A DNA stretch of 64,000 bases, taken from Ralstonia sp. UBA689. GTDB lineage: Bacteria > Pseudomonadota > Gammaproteobacteria > Burkholderiales > Burkholderiaceae. Below, one piece after another: positions 17,192 through 26,208 of this stretch (position 1 is its first letter; the number at the start of each line of letters is the position of its first letter). Position numbers and translations under genes: made by a program. The DNA is taken from NCBI RefSeq assembly GCF_002298975.1, contig NZ_DBMV01000041.1, forward strand, positions 136,212 through 200,211. Reading direction: 5' to 3'. The notes under the pieces were generated by a model that saw nothing but the letters and a program-made list of their open reading frames with translations, was not told the DNA's origin and did no database searches.

Positions 17192-18133
17192 TCAGCTACG
17201 CGGCTTGCGGCCGATCTGGTCGACCGGGATCATCGTCCGCCCCTGCTCATCCAGCGCCTGACGCTTCGTGGGCGCAAGCTTCCAGGCATGGCCGTAGACG
17301 ACTTCGAAGGTCAGTGGAATCAAACCCTCAGCGTTGCGTTGGGCGTCCAGCGCGTCGAACAGCCGCTGGCGCCAGCGCGGTGTGTGCAGGCCCACGCCCG
17401 CCAGGCCGCGGCCGTCGCCGTTGGTCAGTCCCGCCATGCCGCCCAGCAGATGCACGTCGGCCAGCAGCGCCTGGGGCGTTTCGTAGGTGATGGTGAGCTG
17501 CTCCATGTCCATCACAGGCGTGGACCAGCGGCTGTGCACCAGCATGTCGCCGATGTCATGCATGTCAACAAAGCGCAGCGTGTGGACGCCCGCGTCAATG
17601 CCGGCCAGGGCGCTACGCAGCTCGCGCAGGGTGTCAGGACCGAACAGGCTGAACATCAACAGGCCGCCTTCGGCGGTGATGCGGTGCCATTCCGGAAAGA
17701 TCGCGTGCGGAGACGGGTCCCAGTGCAGCGCTAGGTTCGACCACAGCAGGTCGAACGATGCCTCGGCAAACGGCAGCGCACGGAAGTCGGCCTGAGCAAA
17801 ATCGAACACGGGGCGCTTCTTCAGCAGGCGGCCGAGCCAGCCGGCGTCGCTGCGCTGCGGATCAAGCTGCTGGGCCTGCGCCAGCATGGCGGCCGACCAG
17901 TCCACACCGCATATCTGCGCGTCCGGGTACTGCGCCCGCAGCACCGCCAGCCCCTGCCCCAGGCCGCAGCCCAGGTCCAGCGCGCGTGACGGCGTCACCT
18001 TGATATAGGACAGCCGGTCCTGCATCCGGCTGCCCACCTCACGCAACAGGAAATCCACGTCGGCAAAGCGCGCGGCGCGGCGATCGAAAGCGCGCCGCAA
18101 GGCGGCAGGACGGGCAAGGACGGGATCGGACAT
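17192..18133 (-). CDS. SAM-dependent methyltransferase, BioC-like
   Basis: A 313-residue class I methyltransferase. The SAM-binding loop is ALDLGCGLGQGLAVL (about 51-65), followed by the acidic motif CGVDWSAAMLAQA and FDLLWSNLALHW, a spacing typical of BioC malonyl-ACP O-methyltransferases and of the NDUFAF5-like group. BioC starts pimelate synthesis for biotin by masking malonyl-ACP, but no other bio genes lie nearby, so the substrate is uncertain. The ATG at 18133 is chosen because family similarity begins there. Divergent from comF. Confidence 0.8.
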   Translation of the reverse strand: MSDPVLARPAALRRAFDRRAARFADVDFLLREVGSRMQDRLSYIKVTPSRALDLGCGLGQGLAVLRAQYPDAQICGVDWSAAMLAQAQQLDPQRSDAGWLGRLLKKRPVFDFAQADFRALPFAEASFDLLWSNLALHWDPSPHAIFPEWHRITAEGGLLMFSLFGPDTLRELRSALAGIDAGVHTLRFVDMHDIGDMLVHSRWSTPVMDMEQLTITYETPQALLADVHLLGGMAGLTNGDGRGLAGVGLHTPRWRQRLFDALDAQRNAEGLIPLTFEVVYGHAWKLAPTKRQALDEQGRTMIPVDQIGRKPRS

Positions 18134-18239
18134 CGGAGAGGCAAGGCGGTGCAGCGGTCGCCAAGTATACCGGCGGGATGTTTTAGGCGCCGTCTGATGG
18201 CGCAGCAGCCGCAAATCGGTTGGGATAGCGGCTTTTGCC

Positions 18240-18974
18240 ATGCCTCCAACCCTCTTGCGCCAGTGGTTTCTCGCCGGTCTGCGGCACCTGCTTCCTTGCA
18301 CCTGCGCGCTGTGCGGCGCGGTCCAGCGCGAGCTGGTCTGCGCCGGCTGCATGGGCGACCTGGCCCCGCTGCTGCACCGGCGGCGCTGCATCCAGTGCGC
18401 CATCGCGCTGGAGCCGCGCCACCTTGCCCGGCATTGCCAGGCCTGCCTGGCTGGCGTGCCCGACTTCGACGCCACTGTCGTCATTGCCGACTACGGCTGG
18501 CCGCTCGACCACCTGGTCACCGGATTGAAATTTCGGGCCCAACTGCCGCTGGCAGCCTGGCTGGCGGAGCGCCTGGCCGATCGACTCAATGACGCGCTGG
18601 CCACCACGCCAAGCGGTTTTCCGGACCAGCTGCTGTCAGTGCCGCTCTCGTCGGCCCGCCTGCGCTCGCGTGGCTACAACCAGGCGTGGGAGATTGCCCG
18701 GCGGTTAGGGCAACGGCTCGACATTCCCGCCCAGGCAGACGGGCTGCGCCGCGTGCGCGACAACCCCGCCCAGGCCACGCTGGACCGCGCCGAGCGCCTG
18801 GCCAACCTGCAGGGCGCGTTCGAAGTGACCACCCGCGCGCGCGTCGCCGGGCATCACATCGGTGTCGTCGACGACGTGATGACCACAGGCGCCACCCTTG
18901 GCGAAATCGCCACCCAACTCAAGCGGGCAGGCGCTGCATGCGTGACCAATGTCGTCGCCTTGCGCACGCCTTGA
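18240..18974 (+). CDS. ComF family phosphoribosyltransferase-like protein
   Basis: A 244-residue protein with an N-terminal cysteine cluster (CTCALCG, CAGC, CIQC, CQAC) that likely binds zinc, and a C-terminal phosphoribosyltransferase domain with the PRPP loop VVDDVMTTGAT (about 207-217). Also typical are LLSVPLSSARLRSRGYNQA and the RVRDNPAQATLDRAERLANLQGAF segment. In naturally competent bacteria ComF is needed for DNA uptake or handling of imported single strands. Ralstonia species are naturally competent, and comM (36.5 kb) is also in this window. Also called GntX. Confidence 0.92.
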   Translation: MPPTLLRQWFLAGLRHLLPCTCALCGAVQRELVCAGCMGDLAPLLHRRRCIQCAIALEPRHLARHCQACLAGVPDFDATVVIADYGWPLDHLVTGLKFRAQLPLAAWLAERLADRLNDALATTPSGFPDQLLSVPLSSARLRSRGYNQAWEIARRLGQRLDIPAQADGLRRVRDNPAQATLDRAERLANLQGAFEVTTRARVAGHHIGVVDDVMTTGATLGEIATQLKRAGAACVTNVVALRTP

Positions 18975-19082
18975 CCATATGCTTGTGCGACATTGTGTCG
19001 CGGTTCTGGTGTCCGGTTGTGGCGAGGTGACAACCCTCGCCAATCTGGATAAGCTCGCCGCCGAAGTTCTCCTGCCGCAGCC

Positions 19083-19553
19083 ATGTTCAACGTCGTCCTC
19101 GTCGAGCCCGAAATCCCACCCAACACGGGCAATGTGATCCGCCTGTGCGCCAACACGGGCGCGCAGTTGCACTTGATCGAACCATTGGGTTTTCCGCTGG
19201 AGGATGCACGCATGCGCCGCGCGGGCTTGGACTATCACGAATACGCGACGATGCGCGTGCACGCCGATTGGGACGCCTTCCTGCGCGATGCGCAGCCCGA
19301 TCCGGCACGCATGTTTGCGCTCACCACGCGCGGCTCGACGCCGTTTGCCAGCATGGCGTTCCGGCCGGGCGACTGGTTCGTGTTCGGTTCCGAAACACGC
19401 GGGCTGTCGGAAGAGCGCCGCGAGTGGTTTCCTCCAGCGCAGCGAATCCGCCTGCCGATGCGGCCCAACAACCGCAGCCTGAATCTGTCGAACACCGTGG
19501 CGGTGGTTGTATTCGAGGCTTGGCGCCAGAACGGATTCGAGGGCGGCGCCTGA
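19083..19553 (+). CDS. trmL: tRNA (cytidine(34)-2'-O)-methyltransferase
   Basis: A 156-residue SPOUT methyltransferase that 2'-O-methylates the wobble base of tRNA-Leu. It has the family start FNVVLVEPEIPPNTGNVIRLC, the FVFGSETRGL motif, and the knot-forming C-terminal sequence IRLPMRPNNRSLNLSNTVAVVVFE. Length matches the short TrmL/YibK type, a single SPOUT domain. It converges with gpsA, 27 bp apart. Confidence 0.95.
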   Translation: MFNVVLVEPEIPPNTGNVIRLCANTGAQLHLIEPLGFPLEDARMRRAGLDYHEYATMRVHADWDAFLRDAQPDPARMFALTTRGSTPFASMAFRPGDWFVFGSETRGLSEERREWFPPAQRIRLPMRPNNRSLNLSNTVAVVVFEAWRQNGFEGGA

Positions 19554-19579
19554 CGGCAGCGCCTTGCGGCGCAGCGCGC

Positions 19580-20596
19580 TTAACGTGTCGACTCGGACTT
19601 GGCGTCGCGCTGCAGCAGCCGTTCGACCGCGCGTGCGGGCGCAAGACCCTCGAACAGGACTTCGCACACCGTAAACGTAATGGGCATGTCCACGCCCTTG
19701 GCACGTGCCAAGGCGGCCACGGCCCGCGCACAGCGCACGCCCTCGGCAACGTGGCCCAGGCCATGCAGGATGTCGTCGAGCGTGCGGCCCTGCGCGAGCT
19801 GCATGCCGACGGTACGGTTGCGCGACAGGTCGCCCGTGGCGGTCAGCAGCAGGTCGCCTATGCCGGTAAGCCCCATGAAGGTTTCCGGCCGGCCACCGAG
19901 CGCCAGCCCCAAGCGGGTCATCTCGGCCAGACCGCGCGTAACCAGCGCGGCGCGCGCGTTCAGGCCCAGCCCAAGGCCATCGGCGGCACCGGTGGCGATG
20001 GCCAGCACGTTCTTGACCGCGCCGCCCACCTCCACGCCAACGAGATCATCGCTGGCATACACGCGCATCGCGTGATGATGAAAACCGCGTTGCGTAAGCT
20101 TGCACAGCGCGGCGTTGGTCGACGCGACCGTCATCGCGCACGGCAAGCCCTGCGCGACCTCCTTGGCGAAGCTCGGCCCCGAAAGCACGCCCACCGCCAA
20201 GTCGGCGCGGCCCGTCTGCGCCAGCACCTCGGCAACGATGGCGTGCGGCAGCGCGCCGCTCTCGGGGTCAAAGCCCTTGCATAGCCAGATCACGTTGCGC
20301 ACACCACCGTGCGCGGCAATCGCACGCGTCAGGTCTGCCAGCCCAGCAACGGGCGAAGCGATGACAGCCAAGGCGTCGTCGCCGGCCGCGTGGTCGAGCG
20401 CGGCTTGCAGGTCGGCGCCAAATCGCAGCGACGCCTTCAGCGTGATCCCTGGCAGATAGGCGTCATTGACGTGCGTGGCCGCCATCTGCGCGACGAGGCC
20501 GGCATCACGCCCCCACAGCACGACATCGTGCGATTGCGCGGCATGGCTGGCCAGGGCGGTGCCCCAGGCACCGGCACCGAGAACGGAAATTCGCAT
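19580..20596 (-). CDS. gpsA: Glycerol-3-phosphate dehydrogenase [NAD(P)+]
   Basis: A 338-residue cytosolic enzyme reducing dihydroxyacetone phosphate to glycerol-3-phosphate for phospholipid synthesis. The Rossmann motif is ISVLGAGAWGTALA at the N-terminus; other family signatures are LCKGFD, VLSGPSFAKEVAQG (catalytic lysine region), VGGAVKNVLAIATGAADGLGLG and LTGIGDLLLTATGDLSRN. The ATG at 20596 is preferred; a TTG four codons earlier is in frame. It lies downstream of secB in the common secB-gpsA order. Confidence 0.97.
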   Translation of the reverse strand: MRISVLGAGAWGTALASHAAQSHDVVLWGRDAGLVAQMAATHVNDAYLPGITLKASLRFGADLQAALDHAAGDDALAVIASPVAGLADLTRAIAAHGGVRNVIWLCKGFDPESGALPHAIVAEVLAQTGRADLAVGVLSGPSFAKEVAQGLPCAMTVASTNAALCKLTQRGFHHHAMRVYASDDLVGVEVGGAVKNVLAIATGAADGLGLGLNARAALVTRGLAEMTRLGLALGGRPETFMGLTGIGDLLLTATGDLSRNRTVGMQLAQGRTLDDILHGLGHVAEGVRCARAVAALARAKGVDMPITFTVCEVLFEGLAPARAVERLLQRDAKSESTR

Positions 20597-20631
20597 GCGC
20601 TGGTTCAAAATCGGTCAGGCAAAAGGTCGGG

Positions 20632-20670
20632 CAAAAAAAAGCCCGCGCGAGCGTGAGGCCAGCGCGGGCT
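20632..20670 (-). terminator. Terminator after secB
   Basis: A 9-bp stem (AGCCCGCGC with GCGCGGGCT) is followed on the minus strand by eight T residues. It would end the grxC-secB message before gpsA, though gpsA starts only 36 bp further on. Confidence 0.75.
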
Positions 20671-20692
20671 TCTGGCGCAGTGCGCCTCGTCT

Positions 20693-21202
20693 TTAGTGAG
20701 TGGCCTTCGAGCCGTCCGGCATCACCAGACCGGCGCTGCCAGCTTCTTCCATGGCGGCGGCCAGGCGTTGCTCGTACAGGGCCTGGAAGTTGATCTCGGC
20801 CAGGTGGATCGGCTGGAAGCCGGCGCGGCCGATGGTGTCGGCGATGTTCGAGCGCAGGTACGGGTACACGATGGTCGGGCAGGCGATGCCCAGCAGCGGG
20901 TCCATCTGCTCGGCCGGCACGTTGCGGATGTCGAAGATGCCGGCTTGCTTGGCTTCCACCAGGAAGGCGACCTTCTCTTTCACTTTGGTCGTGACCGTGC
21001 CGATGACGGTCACTTCAAACACGCCCTCGGCCAGTTGCGAGGCGGACACGTCCACCTGCACTTCCACGGTCGGCTGTTCCTGTTCGAGGAAAATGTGCGG
21101 CGAGTTCGGCTGCTCCAGCGACAGATCCTTCAGGTAGACGCGCTGGATGTTGAAGAACGGCTGGCCATCCTGGCCCGGTTGCTGCTGTTGCTGGTCGCTC
21201 AT
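20693..21202 (-). CDS. secB: Protein-export chaperone SecB
   Basis: A 169-residue cytosolic chaperone that keeps preproteins unfolded and hands them to SecA. Family sequence runs from FNIQRVYLKDLSLEQPNSPHIF through GIFDIRNVPAEQMDPLLGIACPTIVYPYLR to GRAGFQPIHLAEINFQALYEQR. The N-terminus carries a glutamine-rich stretch (SDQQQQQPGQDGQ). The ATG at 21202 starts the conserved protein; the frame upstream is unrelated. Its neighbour grxC lies 150 bp upstream on the same strand, as in many proteobacteria. Confidence 0.97.
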   Translation of the reverse strand: MSDQQQQQPGQDGQPFFNIQRVYLKDLSLEQPNSPHIFLEQEQPTVEVQVDVSASQLAEGVFEVTVIGTVTTKVKEKVAFLVEAKQAGIFDIRNVPAEQMDPLLGIACPTIVYPYLRSNIADTIGRAGFQPIHLAEINFQALYEQRLAAAMEEAGSAGLVMPDGSKATH

Positions 21203-21317
21203 GACTCGCCTTCGGAATAGATGTGTGGTCAGTGCGCAGAGGGGACCGCCCCACGCGCAAGACGCGTATGGTACATGACGCAATGGCGCCCACCATGAGA
21301 GTGGGCCTAAAAGTGCG

Positions 21318-21342
21318 ACGCCCGGTCAAAACCGGGCGTTTT
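21318..21342. terminator. Hairpin between grxC and secB
   Basis: ACGCCCGGT and ACCGGGCGT form a perfect 9-bp stem around CAAA. The T run (TTTT) is on the plus side; on the minus strand only a weak T-rich tail follows. It may partly end the grxC message or act as a processing hairpin. Confidence 0.4.
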
Positions 21343-21352
21343 CATGAGGCGC

Positions 21353-21610
21353 TTACGCAGCCAGCAGTGGCACCAATCCGCCTTCGCGGTCCAGCGCGGA
21401 CAGATCATCGAAGCCGCCGATATGGCGATCGTCGATGTAGATCTGCGGCACCGTGCGGCGGTTCGTGCGCGTCATCATCTCTTCGCGCTTGCCGGGTTCG
21501 CGGTCGATCAGGATCTTCTCGATCTGCTCAACGCCACGCTGCCTCAGGAGTTTTTCCGCTGCCACGCAATACGGGCAGACAGTGGTGCTGTACATGACCA
21601 CGTGTGCCAT
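21353..21610 (-). CDS. grxC: Glutaredoxin 3
   Basis: An 85-residue dithiol glutaredoxin with the active site CPYC at Cys12-Cys15 (STTVCPYCVAAEKLL), the cis-proline region RTVPQIYIDD and the GGFDDL glutathione-binding motif. It uses glutathione, whose synthesis genes gshA and gshB are also in this window. It is upstream of secB and just downstream of the rhodanese gene. Confidence 0.96.
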   Translation of the reverse strand: MAHVVMYSTTVCPYCVAAEKLLRQRGVEQIEKILIDREPGKREEMMTRTNRRTVPQIYIDDRHIGGFDDLSALDREGGLVPLLAA

Positions 21611-21629
21611 ACATCCAACCTCGTTGTCT

Positions 21630-22052
21630 TTATTTCACGACGGGAAGACCGGCCTGTTGCCAGGCGGCCAATCCGCCCTCGAGCGAATAGACCTCACTGT
21701 AACCGGCCTGCTTCAAGACTGCTTGCGCCCGCCCGGCACGTTGGCCGGTCTGGCATACGAGGATGATGGGGATCTCTTTATTCTTTGCAATGCCGGCAGC
21801 CTTGCCTTCTAGCTCGCCAAGCGGTGCATGCTTGGCTTGCGGCAGATGGCCTGCGGCGTATTCGGCACTCTCGCGCACATCGACTACCACGGCATTGCGG
21901 CGGTTGATGAGTTGGGTCGCCGCCGAGGCGCTCACCTTGGCGCCACCGCCACCGGCAATGCGGCGCTGAACGGAAGACCAGACCAGCAGCAGACCCGAAA
22001 CAATGGCGACGGCAAGCAGGGCGAGATTGTTGTAATCGGCGAAGAACTTCAC
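21630..22052 (-). CDS. Membrane-anchored rhodanese-like protein
   Basis: A 140-residue protein with one N-terminal membrane helix (LALLAVAIVSGLLLVW, about 10-25) and a single rhodanese domain. The active-site loop is CQTGQR with Cys100, and the family VVVDVRESAEYAAGHLPQA motif is present. It probably moves sulfane sulfur at the inner membrane, but the acceptor is unknown. The start is GTG at 22052, preceded by AGGAAA; ATG codons further upstream give a tail without family similarity. It is 19 bp from grxC, so probably in one operon. Confidence 0.88.
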   Translation of the reverse strand: MKFFADYNNLALLAVAIVSGLLLVWSSVQRRIAGGGGAKVSASAATQLINRRNAVVVDVRESAEYAAGHLPQAKHAPLGELEGKAAGIAKNKEIPIILVCQTGQRAGRAQAVLKQAGYSEVYSLEGGLAAWQQAGLPVVK

Positions 22053-22230
22053 GGTATGGGTTTCCTGGAGGGATCGGGCGGGCATCATCCGAACATTTCG
22101 CACGCGCGAAAGACTCAATGCGGGCGGCATTATAAAATAGTTAGTTTCGGCGGCAGGATTACGTCACGCTTGGATGTCACATCCGTGCGTGGGCCGCATG
22201 CAGGTTTTCTCACTTCTCATCATGGCAGTC

Positions 22231-22977
22231 ATGCACAAGCTCGTCCTCATCCGCCACGGCGAATCAACGTGGAATCAGGAGAACCGCTTCACCGGCTGGG
22301 TCGACGTCGACCTGACCGACACGGGCATCGCCCAGGCCCGCCAAGGCGGCCGCCTGCTACGCGAAGCCGGCTTCACGTTCGATCTGGCCTACACCTCGGT
22401 GCTCAAGCGCGCGATCCGCACGCTGTGGCACGTGCAGGACGAGATGGACCTGATGTGGATCCCGACCCGCAGCGAATGGCGCCTGAACGAGCGCCACTAC
22501 GGCGCCCTATCGGGTCTGAACAAGACCGAGACGGCCGCCAAGTTCGGCGACGAGCAAGTCCTGATCTGGCGCCGCAGCTATGACACGCCGCCCCCCGCCC
22601 TTGAGCCCGGCGCCGAGAATGACGTCTTCGGCGACCCGCGCTATGCGGGCCTCTCCCGCCAGCAGGTGCCCCTGACCGAGTGCCTGAAGGACACCGTGGC
22701 CCGCGTGCTGCCGCTGTGGGAAGAATCCATCGCTCCGGCCATCCAAAGCGGCAAGCGCGTGGTGATCGCCGCGCACGGCAACAGCATCCGCGCGCTGGTG
22801 AAGTACCTCGACGGCATCTCGGACGCTGACATCGTCGGCCTGAACATCCCCAACGGCACGCCGCTGGTGTATGAGCTGGACGCCAACCTCAAGCCGATCC
22901 GTCACTACTACCTGGGCGACCAGGAAGCGATTGCCGCGTCGCTCGCGGCGGTGGCCAGCCAGGGCAAGTCGAAATAA
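22231..22977 (+). CDS. gpmA: 2,3-bisphosphoglycerate-dependent phosphoglycerate mutase
   Basis: A 248-residue enzyme interconverting 3- and 2-phosphoglycerate in glycolysis and gluconeogenesis. The phosphohistidine motif LVLIRHGESTWNQENRFTGW is at the N-terminus and the second catalytic histidine is in VVIAAHGNSIRALVKYL. Length equals the family norm from the ATG at 22231; an ATG at 22222 is an alternative. Divergent from the rhodanese gene. Confidence 0.97.
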   Translation: MHKLVLIRHGESTWNQENRFTGWVDVDLTDTGIAQARQGGRLLREAGFTFDLAYTSVLKRAIRTLWHVQDEMDLMWIPTRSEWRLNERHYGALSGLNKTETAAKFGDEQVLIWRRSYDTPPPALEPGAENDVFGDPRYAGLSRQQVPLTECLKDTVARVLPLWEESIAPAIQSGKRVVIAAHGNSIRALVKYLDGISDADIVGLNIPNGTPLVYELDANLKPIRHYYLGDQEAIAASLAAVASQGKSK

Positions 22978-23030
22978 AGCGTAACGGGGCGCTTGGCACT
23001 CCAACGCCTTTATACTGTCGAAGCCTGTAG

Positions 23031-23057
23031 CCCGGGATGTGCGCGAGCCATCCCGGG
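23031..23057 (+). other. Hairpin in the ctpA leader
   Basis: CCCGGGATG and CATCCCGGG form a perfect 9-bp stem with a 9-base loop, 39 bp before the ctpA start. No T run follows, so it does not look like a terminator; a TATACT word stands just upstream at about 23011. It may protect the 5' end of the message. Confidence 0.4.
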
Positions 23058-23095
23058 TCATGTTTATCTATCGTTCCCACGTCCGCCCTCGACAC

Positions 23096-24679
23096 ATGCG
23101 AACTTCGCTCAAGAACATCAGCTTGATCGCCATCGGCCTCGTTACCGGGGTCCTGGCGACGCTCCAGCTCTCCGCCACCGCACAGAACGCGACGGTCGGG
23201 CCGCTCCCGCTGGAGAAGCTCCGCCTGATGGCCGACATCTTCGGCCAGATCAAGCGTGAATACGTCGAGCCGGTGGACGATGACAAGCTGCTGACCGAAG
23301 CCATCAAGGGCATGGTTGCCAGCCTCGACCCGCATTCGGCCTACCTCGACAAGAAAGACTTCCAGGAACTGCAGGAAGGCACCCAGGGCCGCTTTGCCGG
23401 TCTGGGCATCGAGATTTCGCAAGAAGAAGGCCTGGTCAAGGTCATCAACCCGATCGAAGACACCCCAGCCTTCCGCGCCGGCGTGCAGCCGGGCGACCTG
23501 ATCACCCGCATCGACGACAAGCCCGTACGTGGCATGCCGCTGGAGCAGGCGGTCAAGCGCATGCGCGGTGCGCCGGGCACCAAGGTCACGCTCACCATCT
23601 ACCGCAAGAAGGAAGAGCGCACCTTCCCGCTCACGATCACCCGCGCCGAGATCCAGGTGCAGTCGGTCAAGACCAAGCTGCTCGATAACGGAATCGCCTG
23701 GGTGCGCATTACCAGCTTCCAGGAACGCACCGTGCCGGATCTGGCCAAGAAGCTGAACGATCTGGCCCGCCAGAATCCGCATCTGAAGGGCCTGATCCTG
23801 GATCTGCGCAACAACGGCGGCGGCGTACTGCAAGCGGCTGTGGGCGTATCGGCCGCGTTCCTGCCACCGGACGTGACCGTGGTCTCCACCAACGGCCAGG
23901 TGCCGGACGCCAAGCGCACGTACAAGGCGAACTTCGCCAACTACCGCTTGAGCAGTTTCGAGTCCGATCCGCTGGTCGGCCTGAACCCCGAATTCAAGAG
24001 CGTGCCGATCATCGTGCTGACCAACGCCTACACGGCGTCGGCTTCCGAAATCGTGGCCGGCGCGCTGCAGGACCATCACCGCGCCAAGACGATGGGCAAG
24101 ACGACCTTCGGCAAGGGTTCGGTGCAGACGGTGCGTCCGCTGTCCAACGACACCGGCATCAAGCTGACCATCGCGTACTACTACACGCCGTCAGGCAAGT
24201 CGATCCAGGCCAAGGGCATCCGCCCGGACGTCCCGGTCGACCAGAACCCGGACGGCGACCCGGACGACGCGCTGATCACCCGCGAGATCGATACTGAGCG
24301 CCACCTGCACAACAAGCAGGAATCGGAAGAAGCCGAGATGAACGAGCGCGAGAAGCGCCGCGTCGAAGAGCTGCGTCGCCTGGAAGAAGAAAACGCCAAG
24401 AAGACGCCCGAGCAGCGTGAGAAGGAACGCAACAAGAAACCGATCGAGTTCGGTTCGGCCGACGACTTCATGCTGCAGCAGGCCGTCGCTGAACTGCAGG
24501 GCCAGCCGGTCAAGCGCTCGAAGTCGGTGCTTGAAGCGGTAGCGACTTCGGACAAGCCGGCCAAGGACACCAGCGCGGCCAAGCCCAAGGCCAAGCCTGC
24601 TGCTGCCCCTGCTCCTGCCAAGCCCGACGTGCCGGCCAGCGGCGTGATCCCGGTCCCGGAGCCGACCGGCACACGTTGA
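23096..24679 (+). CDS. ctpA: S41 family C-terminal processing peptidase
   Basis: About 527 residues: a signal or anchor sequence (NISLIAIGLVTGVLATLQL), a PDZ domain (GIEISQEEGLVKVINPIEDTPAFRAGVQPGDLI) and the S41 protease domain. The catalytic serine is in NAYTASASEIVAGAL and the lysine in MGKTTFGKGSVQ. A charged helical stretch and an Ala/Pro/Lys-rich tail (about 450-527) end the protein. It cleaves proteins from their C-terminus in the periplasm. The ATG at 23096 is preferred over one 57 bases earlier because the signal sequence begins there. Confidence 0.92.
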   Translation: MRTSLKNISLIAIGLVTGVLATLQLSATAQNATVGPLPLEKLRLMADIFGQIKREYVEPVDDDKLLTEAIKGMVASLDPHSAYLDKKDFQELQEGTQGRFAGLGIEISQEEGLVKVINPIEDTPAFRAGVQPGDLITRIDDKPVRGMPLEQAVKRMRGAPGTKVTLTIYRKKEERTFPLTITRAEIQVQSVKTKLLDNGIAWVRITSFQERTVPDLAKKLNDLARQNPHLKGLILDLRNNGGGVLQAAVGVSAAFLPPDVTVVSTNGQVPDAKRTYKANFANYRLSSFESDPLVGLNPEFKSVPIIVLTNAYTASASEIVAGALQDHHRAKTMGKTTFGKGSVQTVRPLSNDTGIKLTIAYYYTPSGKSIQAKGIRPDVPVDQNPDGDPDDALITREIDTERHLHNKQESEEAEMNEREKRRVEELRRLEEENAKKTPEQREKERNKKPIEFGSADDFMLQQAVAELQGQPVKRSKSVLEAVATSDKPAKDTSAAKPKAKPAAAPAPAKPDVPASGVIPVPEPTGTR

Positions 24680-24714
24680 TCGGTACATAGCCCGGCAAAC
24701 GCTGGCAAACTTGT

Positions 24715-24741
24715 AAGGCCGTGCACCGCACGGCCTTTTTC
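24715..24741 (+). terminator. Terminator after ctpA
   Basis: A perfect 10-bp stem (AAGGCCGTGC with GCACGGCCTT) around ACC is followed by TTTTT. It ends ctpA 12 bp before the next start codon, so the ThiF-like gene probably has its own promoter or relies on read-through. Confidence 0.85.
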
Positions 24742-24752
24742 GTTTCCCCGCC

Positions 24753-25502
24753 ATGAACGACGAACAACTGCTGCGCTACTCCCGCCATATCCTGCTCGAC
24801 GAGATCGGCATCGAGGGGCAGACGCGGCTGCTCAACGCGCATGCGCTCGTCATCGGTGCAGGTGGCTTGGGCGCAGCGGCCCTGCCTTACTTGGCCGCCG
24901 CAGGCGTGGGTACGCTCACCATCATCGACGATGACACGGTCGATCTGACCAATCTGCAGCGCCAGATCCTCCATACCACCGAGTCGGTCGGGCAGCCGAA
25001 GGTGGCATCGGCACAGGCCGCCATCGCGCGCCTGAATCCGGGCGTGCGCGTAAACGCCGTGCAGCGCCGGCTTGATGCGGAAGGGATTGAGGCACTGCTC
25101 GATGGCGTCAGCGTGGTGCTCGATTGCTCCGACAACTTCGCCACGCGCCAGGCCGCCAACATCGCCTGCGTGCGTGCGGGTGTGCCACTGGTGTCGGGCG
25201 CCGCCATCCGTTTCGACGGGCAGATCAGCGTGTTCGACAGCCGTGCCGGCGGCCCCTGCTACGCATGCCTGTTCCCGCCCGACGAACCCGCGCCGGACGT
25301 GGCCTGCGCAACGATGGGCGTGTTCTCACCGCTGGTCGGGATGGTGGGCACCGTGCAGGCGGCCGAAGCGCTCAAGCTGATCGCCGGCATCGGCCGCCCG
25401 CTCACCGGGCGCCTGCTGATGCTCGATGGTCTGTCGATGGAGTGGACGACGATGCGGATTGCGCGCCAGTCGACCTGCCCGGTCTGCGGTGGCGCGCACT
25501 AG
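24753..25502 (+). CDS. HesA/MoeB/ThiF family adenylyltransferase
   Basis: A 249-residue E1-like enzyme that adenylates the C-terminus of a ubiquitin-like sulfur carrier (MoaD or ThiS). The nucleotide loop is ALVIGAGGLGAAALPYL (about 31-47), with NLQRQILHTTESVG and VLDCSDNFATRQ. Two CxxC pairs (CYAC, CPVC) form the structural zinc site. No sulfur-carrier gene is nearby, so it could serve molybdopterin or thiamine synthesis. The rhodanese domain of some MoeB relatives is absent. Confidence 0.9.
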   Translation: MNDEQLLRYSRHILLDEIGIEGQTRLLNAHALVIGAGGLGAAALPYLAAAGVGTLTIIDDDTVDLTNLQRQILHTTESVGQPKVASAQAAIARLNPGVRVNAVQRRLDAEGIEALLDGVSVVLDCSDNFATRQAANIACVRAGVPLVSGAAIRFDGQISVFDSRAGGPCYACLFPPDEPAPDVACATMGVFSPLVGMVGTVQAAEALKLIAGIGRPLTGRLLMLDGLSMEWTTMRIARQSTCPVCGGAH

Positions 25503-25534
25503 AGCGCCCCGAGCACAGTGGCGCCGACAACAAA

Positions 25535-25556
25535 AAAGGAGGCCGAGGCCTCCTTT
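25535..25556. terminator. Bidirectional terminator between the ThiF-like gene and bfr
   Basis: AAAGGAGGCC and GGCCTCCTTT pair with a minimal loop. A-rich and T-rich flanks suit use by both converging genes. Confidence 0.75.
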
Positions 25557-25577
25557 CTTCTTGCCGACTGACGGGAC

Positions 25578-26057
25578 TTACTCGCCTTCGGGCTCCATCT
25601 GTGACTGCAGGTAATTCTGGATGCCGACCTTCTCGATCAGTTCCAGTTGCGTTTCCAGCCAGTCGATGTGCTCTTCGGTGTCATCCAGGATGTCGACGAA
25701 GAGCTCACGGCTGACGTAGTCCTTGACCGACTCGCAATAGGCGATGGCTTCGACCACCGTCGTATGTGCGGCCTTCTCCAGCTTCAGGTCGCACTCGAGC
25801 ATTTCCTGGGTGTTCTCGCCGAGCAGCAGCTTGCCAAGGTCCTGAAGGTTCGGCAAGCCTTCAAGCATCAGGATGCGCTCGATCAGACGGTCGGCGTGCT
25901 TCATCTCGCCGATGGACTCTTTGTATTCGTGGTCCCCGATGCGCTTGAGCCCCCAGTGGCCGTACATGCGCGCGTGGAGGAAATACTGGTTGATGGCGGT
26001 CAGCTCGTTCTTGAGCTGGGCGTTCAGATATTGGATGACCTTCTTATCGCCTTTCAT
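25578..26057 (-). CDS. bfr: Bacterioferritin
   Basis: A 159-residue heme-containing ferritin that oxidises and stores iron in a 24-subunit shell. The ferroxidase ligands are visible as Glu18 (NELTAINQYF), Glu51 and His54 (GEMKHADRLIERIL), with Met52 as the inter-subunit heme ligand. AGGAG precedes the ATG at 26057. It is near bfd, whose product releases iron from bacterioferritin; both genes are on the minus strand with bfd upstream. Confidence 0.96.
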   Translation of the reverse strand: MKGDKKVIQYLNAQLKNELTAINQYFLHARMYGHWGLKRIGDHEYKESIGEMKHADRLIERILMLEGLPNLQDLGKLLLGENTQEMLECDLKLEKAAHTTVVEAIAYCESVKDYVSRELFVDILDDTEEHIDWLETQLELIEKVGIQNYLQSQMEPEGE

Positions 26058-26208
26058 TCTTGGGGCTCCTGCAGGTGATGGACGCACGCACGCGTCCGTT
26101 CAAGGCGAGCCCTGTACCTGACCCAGCAACAAACGCCGCCGAGGCTGTCAGCCCGGGTGGCAGGTTGCGGCAAGAAAAGAAAATGAGAAAACCGAGAAAC
26201 CGGGGGTG

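Noticed and set aside
19145..20284. Open frame of 379 codons on the plus strand
   Set aside because: Runs through trmL and antisense to gpsA; both have strong family motifs.
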